Source: Whitmania pigra
Lineage: Eukaryota > Annelida > Clitellata > Hirudinida > Haemopidae
Length of the DNA: 64,000 bases
Direction of reading: 5' to 3'
NCBI GenBank assembly: GCA_021613335.1
Contig: JAJTWR010000452.1
Span: 1 to 64,000 of the forward strand
The position numbers and the translations under genes were made by a program. Of this stretch, positions 56,706 through 64,000 are shown piece after piece. The notes below the pieces were generated by a model, which saw only the letters and a list, made by a program, of their open reading frames with translations, ran no database searches and was not told the origin of the DNA. The first letter of the stretch is position 1, and the number at the start of each line of letters is the position of its first letter.

Positions 56706-57519
56706 ATGACTGAAAAGAAAGAGCAAAGAGAGCATGAACTTGGTTAGCTACGGAAGCATTTCTACTTATTGTACCTCATTTATATAGCACCATATGCATT
56801 GCGTTTGGGGCGCTTATTTAATTAAAACCCTTTATAACGACGCATTACGACTTCCATTATCAATTCGTTTAGAAATTCAGTCAAGATGCACGCTGAAAAC
56901 TTGGATATTATCTAACTAATTTCATTTTATTCTGAAGATTCAGTCGAGAAATGGAAACCTAAGTGCAGCATTTGCTACGAAACCTTCTTAGAGAAAGATT
57001 TAATTATTCGACTTTCGTGCAGTCACACTTACCACAAGAATTGCTTGACAACATGGACGGCACAAGTCAGTAACATTAATTGTGCACTAATTATTCGTTT
57101 GTTAAACGATTTTGTAAACGATAAACATTTGATTAAAATATCAGAATCAAACGTGTCCAGAATGCAGAAGATCAGTTGACATTTTTCATGAATGCGTTAA
57201 ATGCCATAAACCTTTCGTAGACGAAGATTTAGTTGTTCAACTTTCATGTCGTCACATTTTTCACAACAACTGCATCACATCTCACTTGAAAGAAAAGGTT
57301 AGTAAAATTAAATATAATGCATTATTTATTGATTTTGTTAAAAGGGTAAACATTCGATTTAATCAACAGTATCCAATATGCCCCAAGTGCATCAAATACG
57401 TTGGTTACACAATGGTTAACAACTGGACCCATATAATTCCGGTTGTCTTTTTAGTTGCGATTATGTTTATATCCGTGATTACTCTGGTTGTTGCAAAATT
57501 TTTAGTACCTCCAGTTTAA
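56706..57519 (+). CDS. Double RING-H2 protein with C-terminal membrane anchor, copy A
   Basis: Exons 56706-56742, 56938-57065, 57145-57297 and 57370-57519 (phases 1, 0, 0) give 155 residues. RING 1 runs from Cys22 to Cys62 with the pattern C-x2-C-x14-C-x-H-x2-H-x2-C-x10-C-x2-C; RING 2 runs from Cys72 to Cys113 with the same pattern but x11. Both are complete C3H2C3 (RING-H2) zinc fingers, usually ubiquitin ligase domains. Residues 128-148 form one membrane segment followed by only seven residues, a tail-anchor layout with both RINGs in the cytosol. Introns 2 and 3 cut the two RINGs at nearly the same place, which suggests that one RING exon was duplicated. I know no named family with this exact architecture. 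AATAAA follows at 57594. Confidence 0.88.
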
Positions 57520-57593
57520 TAACGTTTCAATCTAGGCAATCTATCGACATTATATTGATATATCTTCAGAAAGGTATTTCACTGGAGTCATAC

Positions 57594-57599
57594 AATAAA
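57594..57599 (+). promoter_or_regulatory. Polyadenylation signal, RING copy A
   Basis: AATAAA 75 bases after the stop codon; conserved in copy B (63142-63147). Confidence 0.7.
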
Positions 57600-57725
57600 C
57601 TATTCATTCTGTAGAACTTCTCTTCCCTGCCAAAATTGGCATTAGCATTAGGTCGTCTAACCAATTTGTTATCATTAAAGAGCCAATGCTTTAAAATTGA
57701 CATGAGTCCATCAGGTGACACTATT

Positions 57726-57965
57726 TTCTCCCTCTGCTCCTTGATCCTGTTGAGATCCCTGCATTCCTCACCATCTGTCATTCCTTGTCGCAAATTGATT
57801 TTAGTGTAGCCTCTGACTTCAGAAAGTCAAAATGGTCTCCAACATTCTGCTTCGGAGAGATCCGCCAGTCTTTCTCATGGAAATGATTCTGAAAACGACG
57901 TCATGATGACATCATCTACAATTTGAAATAAATCGCAATTGGTCGAGCCTCCTCAACTTAGCACT
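57726..57965 (-). pseudogene. Fragment copied from the ARHGAP11-like gene
   Basis: 57726-57842 matches 44155-44281 (exon 9 of the RhoGAP gene, reading DGEECRDLNRIKEQR against DGEECRDLKRIKEQR). It is joined directly to a match of 44715-44838, which covers exon 8, intron 7 and the edge of exon 7. The 430 bases between are missing. Because intron sequence is included, this is a DNA-level copy, not a retrocopy. Confidence 0.88.
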
Positions 57966-58019
57966 TAGATGACTGACAGGTCAATCTCTTTTGATTGTGA
58001 TCAGGGGCGTCATTAGGAG

Positions 58020-59690
58020 GGAGCGGGCCGAACCCCCGGTGACACCATTTTAAGGGCTGACACCAAAATCTTGATCTATATAATTTATTTTAATATAATT
58101 TGCCGATACCGATATTTAGGGTTGGCTTTGATAAAATATATCCGTTAAAAAAGCCAAGACCATAAAAGCTTGTTACGTGTGTTCATCTTTTGCGTCTTCC
58201 GATGTTTGATTGTTTTGTGTGTTTCGCTTAGTATGGTGTTTCAGTTATAGTTACATCAAAGTTACAAAACACTATCGACAATGTATCGTAAGCTAAGTTT
58301 ATTATGGGAATATTTCACAATAAATGCTATTGACCTTTAGAAAGTGAGATAAAATGAGTGTGCGAAGCTGGTACCACGTGGAGGTTCGTCAGCCTCAGCG
58401 TGCATCACCTCCAACTTCGTCAATCATTTGCTTCGTCATCATCACATTTCCTTAAAGAATACGGAACAGACTAAAGTAGAGAGAAAGCTGCCGTCATCAC
58501 CATTGGTGTGACATCATCAGGCGCATGTTCAAAGCAGTCTACTGTAGACAAAGCATTTGATAAGCATTTGATACTATAGACCAGTGGTCCCCAACTTTTT
58601 TATCGCCGCGGACCGGTCAATGTTTGATAATTTTACCGCGGCCCGCTCGGGGTGGGGGTGGGGGTGGTAAGGGGAGTTGATTGTTTATATTTTAAATCGT
58701 TTTGATTTAATAACTTTAATTTAATTGTATTTACACATGCCTTCAAAATACATACAGTTACACAAAAAATGAATATAAAGTGATTTAAAATTTAACTCAT
58801 TAGAACGCTAAATCAATGAGAACCCTGAGCTTGTTTCTTTGCAACGAGACGTTTCCATCTGGTGGTAATCAGAGACAATGACATCCGAAGTGTGTTGATC
58901 TTCTTGCACAGACATGCTAGATTCGCCTGGTTTGTTGACAAATGGGTCGCGGATCCATTCCTTACCTGTTCGTGGGTCTTTTGTTGTTGGGAAGTAACGC
59001 TCGAACTCTTTTAACTTTTTTAATGAAATAGAAATAATTTATTGTTCCTTGGGCGGCCCGGTACCATTTGATCCACGGACCGGGAGTTGGGGACCACTGC
59101 CATAGACCAAGCAAAGATATGGATAAAGCAAAATTTTGGGACACAACAAATCAACCAAGCAATGAGAATAAACAAGCTGGTTGTAGAGTTCATTGCACTT
59201 GATGACATGTCATTCCAGGTGGTTGACAGTAAAGCACTCCAGCAATTCTGCAAGTTCTAGAAACCTAGATATGAGTTGCCAAGTTCAAAACATTCCAGAA
59301 CTTCACTCATTCCAAATATTTACCAAGCACTGGTAGCTGAGAGTATTAAACGTGAGAAAGGTGTCGACTTTGTAAGTTTCACAACAGATGTCTGGACTAC
59401 TCAATGTACAGATTCACTACTCAGTCTGACTGTTCACTGGCTCATGCATCATACTGTCTAAGGTGCCTAGAATATAATTTACTATGTTGACAGCATTTAT
59501 ATTTTAGTTTTTCAGTTTTGTAGTAAAATTAATAATGGTTATAATTTCATGGGTACTTTGATGTATTTGTCAAGATTTTAATTTTATAATTAAATAGTTT
59601 GTATATTTCTTATAGAGAAAATAATAATAAAATATCTCTATATCGGTATCGGGATATCGCTAAAAAGTCATATCGGTAGGGCACTAATTT
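58020..59690 (+). mobile_element. hAT transposon remnant, interrupted by another element
   Basis: After removal of 58582-59107, a transposase frame reads INKLVVEFIALDDMSFQVVD and, after a stop, IYQALVAESIKREKGVDFVS with TTDVWT, the typical core of ZBED-type hAT transposases. The right end at about 59640-59683 (ATATCGGTATCGGGATATCG ... TATCGGTAGGGCACT) looks like a hAT terminal repeat. CCGATACCGATATTTAGGG near 58104 may be a remnant of the left end. Confidence 0.65.
58582..59099 (-). mobile_element. Internally deleted Charlie-type hAT element
   Basis: A 518-bp element with ends CAGTGGTCCCCAACT on both strands, flanked by CTATAGAC (58574-58581) and CCATAGAC (59100-59107), an 8-bp duplication with one mismatch. 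On the minus strand it codes the C-terminal part of a hAT transposase: TGKEWIRDPFVNKPGESSMS, then after an internal deletion LSLITTRWKRLVAKKQAQGS and a stop. Confidence 0.85.
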
Positions 59691-60852
59691 ATACTTTTTT
59701 TTACATTTTTGCATGTCATCTCAGCTCCTTGACTAAAAACAGGTAAGTCGATGGATAAGCTGAAAACAAGCTTTTTTGTTTATCTTATTTGTGGGCAACA
59801 ACAACTAATTTACTAACTTATGCTTTACGGTGAAAGTCAAAAGGAGTGACAACACAAGTTTCCCGCACCTGGTGACACCAACCCTATTGACGCTGCTGAT
59901 TTTAATGGTCCGTAAATGTCTGAATGTTGATAATTTGACATTTATAAATTATAGGTAAATTATAAATAAACCTTTCGAGAATTGTTGAAGTTAATTTAAA
60001 TTAAAGTAGTTTGGCTTAAAATAAGATAGTATGAAAATGCAATACTATTTATTACAAAAATTCAGAAATTAGTTTTTATTACAAGTTCTAAATTATTTGT
60101 ATCTTCTAAATAAAAATATGTCCTATGGTATTATGTAATTTGTCAAACCGTATGTTTTTTCATCAATCGAAAAAGGTTAGAATTGATTATTGTTATGGTA
60201 CGACCTTCATCTGTTGGTTAATTTTTAAATTTAAGCCGTCTAAAGTATTACTCTTAGAAAACAGTAGAGAGGCGTTCATTTTTGCTTAAATATTAATTAC
60301 TAAGAATTGTCAAACAATCCATTGTATCACGACAAGCGGTTTACAGGGCATGCCAAGATACTGTTGCAGACAGATATCGATAGATATGTTTATTTATCGC
60401 GCCATAAGCGTAAACATCAGAGGTTCGCAACCATTTGCATAGCGGCGCTTTCCAAGGGGCGCTTAGTGGCGATGCAAGCTAGGTCGCTTTTACCGTCGTT
60501 CGCAGGCACGCTACCCTCTGTCAGGTCGACAAAGCATGCCAAACTTCTGGCGCCCAATATGGACGATTGGGAAAATTAAGATACTATGAACATCTTATGT
60601 TTACTAGCTGTTTGATTATCGCCATTTACCATTCAGGAACAAGAAGAAATTAAAAGAAAGAAAAAAAGAGCAATCGCGAAGCAATAAGTGAGGCCATGAC
60701 TTCTGGTATGTAAATAATTAATAAATACAACTAATAAAATAATAAGCAAATTATTTAATAAAACCAAAAAACCTGAATTTTTCTTTTCGCTAGCGTAACC
60801 ATTTAGATACTTGAATAAAATAATTTCGTGAAGCTGTAAATAATAATTTGAA

Positions 60853-63072
60853 ATGGCATTGACAGACAAGACAGATCGAAGAGAGCATCAAATTGGTTAG
60901 TAATATGTAAATATTTATACTAGTATTTAATTAATTAAATTAGTTTCGTAACTAAGATGATTTGCACTTGTTAGTGTTAGTCAAACAAAAGAAATGATAT
61001 GCATTAGCAGTGATGGGTAGTTACTAACTATAAGTAGTTAACTACTAGTTAATAACTACTTTAAAGTAGTTAGGAAGTAGTTAATAACTACTCTTAAAAA
61101 AGTAGTTAAAAAATAGTAGTTAACACTTACCATATTAAAAAGTTATTTAACTTTTTAACTACTTTAAAAAAAAATTTAAAATAAAATGAAGAAAAATATT
61201 TTATTCTAATTTACAATTTGTTACATCACTTTATAAATACAGTTTCTTTGTTTTCAACTTTTGCTTACTACCGCCATTTCTCGTTTCTGAATTATTACTC
61301 TTAGTAGTCGTATTTTATGTAAAATGCGATTTGGTTCTATATAAATTTGCGATTTTAATGCAGCTAATTTTGTCAAGGCATGTTCTTTAGTTGTTGAGAA
61401 AAACTCTGTTACTGATGACATGGACACGGATGAGCTATTATGTGATATTTCTGAATATCTTGTTGGCGAAAGTATAGCCGATTTGATTGAAAACGAACAA
61501 GATATTGAGAATGCGGATAATGTGCTTCTTTTGCCTCCTTATAAGCGCTGCGGTAATCATGCCTTAAATCTTGTGGCTACTGTGGATGCAATGAAAGCAA
61601 GGGATAATCTGCGATACAAACGACTTTATGATAGGCAAAGGTTGTATCATTATCAAACTCAGTTCATCGCAGTGTAAAAAATGCTGAGGTTGTACAGGAC
61701 ATTACGGGTTCAACATTTTTAAAGACAAAAATTACAAGGTGTCGTTAACAATCACCACCTCTGCGGACAATGCGGCTCAGAACAGTGAATATGATGATTT
61801 ATATGACTATATGGAAAATGTACCAAACTCTTGTGATAATGAGGTAGCTGAACAGCTCAATGATTATTTATCAAACTCCGCAAGAAATGTACAAACCCTA
61901 CTTAATTATCCAACTGTTTGTGCTGCATTCATCAAGCTTAATTCAACATTACCAAGTTCGGCAGCAGTTGAAAGACTTTTTAGTATAGCAGGGCAGGTTT
62001 TATGTAACAGATGATGTAAATTATCGGATAATCATGTTGACATGATGATTTTTTTAAGAGATCGCCTGAAACATCTACTGAAACTACTTCTGTTTTTGAT
62101 TAATTTGGACAATAAAATTTTGTTGAAAATGTTACACTAGTGTAAATAAATATGCTAATAATTATATTTTGTTCAATTGTCCAGAAAATTAATTTTATCA
62201 AATGTCAACGGAAAAGTAGTTAAAAAAGTAGTTAAAAGTAGTTAACTACTATGCAAGTAGTTAAGGAGTAGTTACTAACTACTTATTTAAAAAGTAGTTA
62301 AAAATAGTTACTAACTACTTTTATAAAAAGGTAGTTAACTACAGTAGTTAACTACTTTTTAAGTAGTTAAAGCCCATCACTGTGCATTAGTGCAATAATA
62401 GGACTAAGAATTTATATGTATCCCATTTGTATAGCGCCATATCCATAGCGCATGATTATATAAATCGCTCATTGGATCTTATCTAACCATTTTATTTTGA
62501 AGATTCAGACGAGGCATTGAAACCGAAGTGCAGCATTTGCTACGAAGACTTTGTGGAGAAAGATTTAATTATTCGACTTTCGTGCAGTCACACTTACCAT
62601 AACGATTGCTTCATACCATGGACGGTACAAGTCAGTAACATTAATAGTACATTTAATTATTCGTTTGTTAAACGATAAACATTTAACCAAAATAACAGAG
62701 CCAAACATGTCCAATGTGCAGACTTTCTATTGAATTTAATCATGCATGCTTAGAATGCAAAAAAACCTTCTGTGGCAATGATTTAGTTGCCCGATTTTCG
62801 TGCCGTCACCTTTACCACGACAACTGCATCGCATCCATGTTGAAAGAGGAGGTCAGTAAAATATCAATAATACATTACTTATTGATTTTGTTAAAACGAC
62901 AACCATTTGATTTTATTAACAGTTTCCAATGTGCCCCACGTGCAACAGCAACTTAGGTTTCACAATGGTTTATAACTGGGCCCATCTAATTCCAGTTGTC
63001 TTTTTAGTTGCGATTCTATTTATAAGTTTAATTACTTTAATAGCTTGTGTATTTTCAATGCCCCCAGTTTAA
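60853..63072 (+). CDS. Double RING-H2 protein with C-terminal membrane anchor, copy B
   Basis: Exons 60853-60895, 62503-62630, 62699-62851 and 62923-63072 give 157 residues, phases 1, 0, 0 as in copy A. All 16 zinc ligands of both RING-H2 fingers are kept (CSICYEDFVEKD ... CSHTYHNDC ... CPMC; CLECKKTFCGND ... CRHLYHDNC ... CPTC), as is the C-terminal membrane segment (HLIPVVFLVAILFISLITLI). No stop or frameshift has arisen since the duplication, and changes avoid the ligands, so both copies seem to be under selection. A hAT element fills most of intron 1. The second exon-3 acceptor (AACAG before 62699) was chosen by match to copy A. AATAAA follows at 63142. Confidence 0.87.
61008..62382 (+). 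mobile_element. hAT transposon in intron 1 of RING copy B
   Basis: A 1375-bp element with an exact 8-bp target duplication TGCATTAG (61000-61007 and 62383-62390). Both ends begin CAGTGATGGG, and the first and last 150 bases are dense in TAGTTA/TAACTA motifs. It contains 61420-61677 (LLLPPYKRCGNHALNLVATV) and 61739-62014, which ends in LPSSAAVERLFSIAGQVLCN, the hAT dimerisation domain. Most of the transposase catalytic part is missing, so it needed a partner in trans. Confidence 0.93.
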
Positions 63073-63141
63073 TAACATTTCAATCTTGGCAATCTGTTGA
63101 TATTACATAACTTCAGAAAGGTATTGAACTGTGAGTCATGC

Positions 63142-63147
63142 AATAAA
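63142..63147 (+). promoter_or_regulatory. Polyadenylation signal, RING copy B
   Basis: AATAAA 70 bases after the stop codon, at the position conserved in copy A. Confidence 0.7.
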
Positions 63148-63270
63148 CAACATTTATTTTGTATATCTTCTCTTCCCTGCCAACCTTGAGCGACGTCTCA
63201 CCAAGTTATCATAAAGGATCCAATGCTTTAAAATTGACATGAGTCTATCAAGTGACACTATTTTTTCCAG

Positions 63271-64000
63271 TGTTTTTGTTTGACTTTGAATCTCTGAAGA
63301 AGTCAGTAATCACATGAGTTGATTTGAACATTCGCACAACTTGAAGGGATGATGTTGTCCTTTCAACCAAACCGTTTATTTATTTCAAAAAGCACAAATT
63401 GGCCAAACGATAGTTTAAAAGCGCTTCTAATAATAACAAAAGAAGAAAGGCAATCACGATGGAAAACGAAAGCAACGAGAGCGAAAAACAAACAGCAGAA
63501 TTTCCCGAGGCTCGGGAAATAACAATTATGAAGCGAGAGAGGTCAGCATGCAAAACAAACTTTTAAAACCAGATAAAGTACCAGCTGATACTTCCTCCTC
63601 GGCAACGAATTCCAAATTTGTGCTAGGCGATTAATAAATGAGAAATTTATAGCATCGATTTTGCACGTCTGATTGCACTTTGAACGTATGACCACGTTGT
63701 CATGTGATAATGAGAGAATTTAATATAATTCAAAAGGTCGGTTTTGGCAAATCTATTTAAAATGTTGTAAATGAAACATAAATCCAAAGTAATGCGTCGC
63801 CATGCCTTTTATCACGTTCCAGTGAATCCGAGAAGTTTGAGTCTGTTCATAACAACAGAATTGCTGGAAAGGAATAATCTTCTCTGCTCAGATTTGATAT
63901 TCTCAATCAAATACTTGTGATGGGAGTTTCAGTTTTCAACATAACAGAATCAAGAGAGCTACCAAATGTGCCAGCGATGTGGTCAGGAAATAATATTTTG
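63271..64000. other. Spacer at the right edge
   Basis: AT-rich sequence beyond the end of the duplication. I see no exon, RNA gene or terminal repeat. Confidence 0.5.

Larger units (their letters stand above)
55905..57725 (+). repeat. Segmental duplication, copy A
   Basis: Matches 59835-63270 in the same orientation, including promoter region, four exons, introns and 3' flank with the AATAAA. Similarity begins near CCGCACCT(A/G) and GAATGTTGATAATTTG, and ends near TGACACTATTTT. Confidence 0.88.
59835..63270 (+). repeat. Segmental duplication, copy B
   Basis: Second copy of 55905-57725. It is longer because of a 1375-bp hAT insertion in intron 1 (61008-62382) and an extra stretch of about 180 bases near 60372-60550 that copy A lacks. 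Exons 2 to 4 have identical lengths in the two copies; exon 1 is 6 nt longer in copy B. Confidence 0.88.

Noticed and set aside
60307..60579. 90-residue frame upstream of RING copy B
   Set aside because: Spans the insertion boundary specific to copy B and lies in the promoter region; no homologous frame in copy A.

Overview
This is a window from an AT-rich, intron-rich invertebrate animal genome, full of microsatellites and DNA-transposon relics. The genes are metazoan: APP, a transmembrane (MACIT) collagen, DDAH, CISD2 and an ARHGAP11-type RhoGAP. They have short GT-AG introns and AATAAA signals. I cannot name the species. All exon models were read by hand from frame, splice-site and family-motif continuity.

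Layout. 1-134: right end of a palindromic MITE. 1028-3588 (+): complete five-exon DDAH. 4584-20210 (-): MACIT collagen with 31 recognised exons, covering the cytoplasmic start, membrane anchor, coiled coil, furin-type site, Gly-X-Y exons and C-terminal Cys motif. One Gly-X-Y exon is out of frame. 20211-24196: divergent intergenic region. 24197-41334 (+): complete 11-exon APP-family gene, signal peptide to YENPTY tail; its long introns carry most of the mini- and microsatellites. 42243-47202 (-): RhoGAP of the ARHGAP11 type, convergent with APP. 47639-48207 (+): three-exon CISD2, about 440 bp head-to-head from the RhoGAP.

From 48.2 kb on, the window is a transposon graveyard: a dead Tc1 element with IR/DR ends, an atlastin fragment cut off by a tRNA-type SINE, a MITE with 9-bp target duplications, a Merlin transposase relic and P-element-like relics in inverted orientation. 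Embedded in it are two tandem copies of a small four-exon gene (56706-57519 and 60853-63072). Each encodes two RING-H2 fingers followed by one C-terminal membrane segment. Between the copies lie a fragment copied from the RhoGAP gene and a hAT element that has itself been hit by a second hAT element. A third hAT element sits in intron 1 of the second RING copy.

The most interesting points are (1) the divergent pairing of APP with a collagen of the family that contains CLAC-P (collagen XXV, an amyloid-binding collagen in mammals), although this APP has no recognisable amyloid-beta segment and lacks the copper-binding histidines; (2) the double-RING tail-anchored gene pair, with two nested levels of duplication; and (3) a strand bias of ATT microsatellites that follows the direction of transcription.
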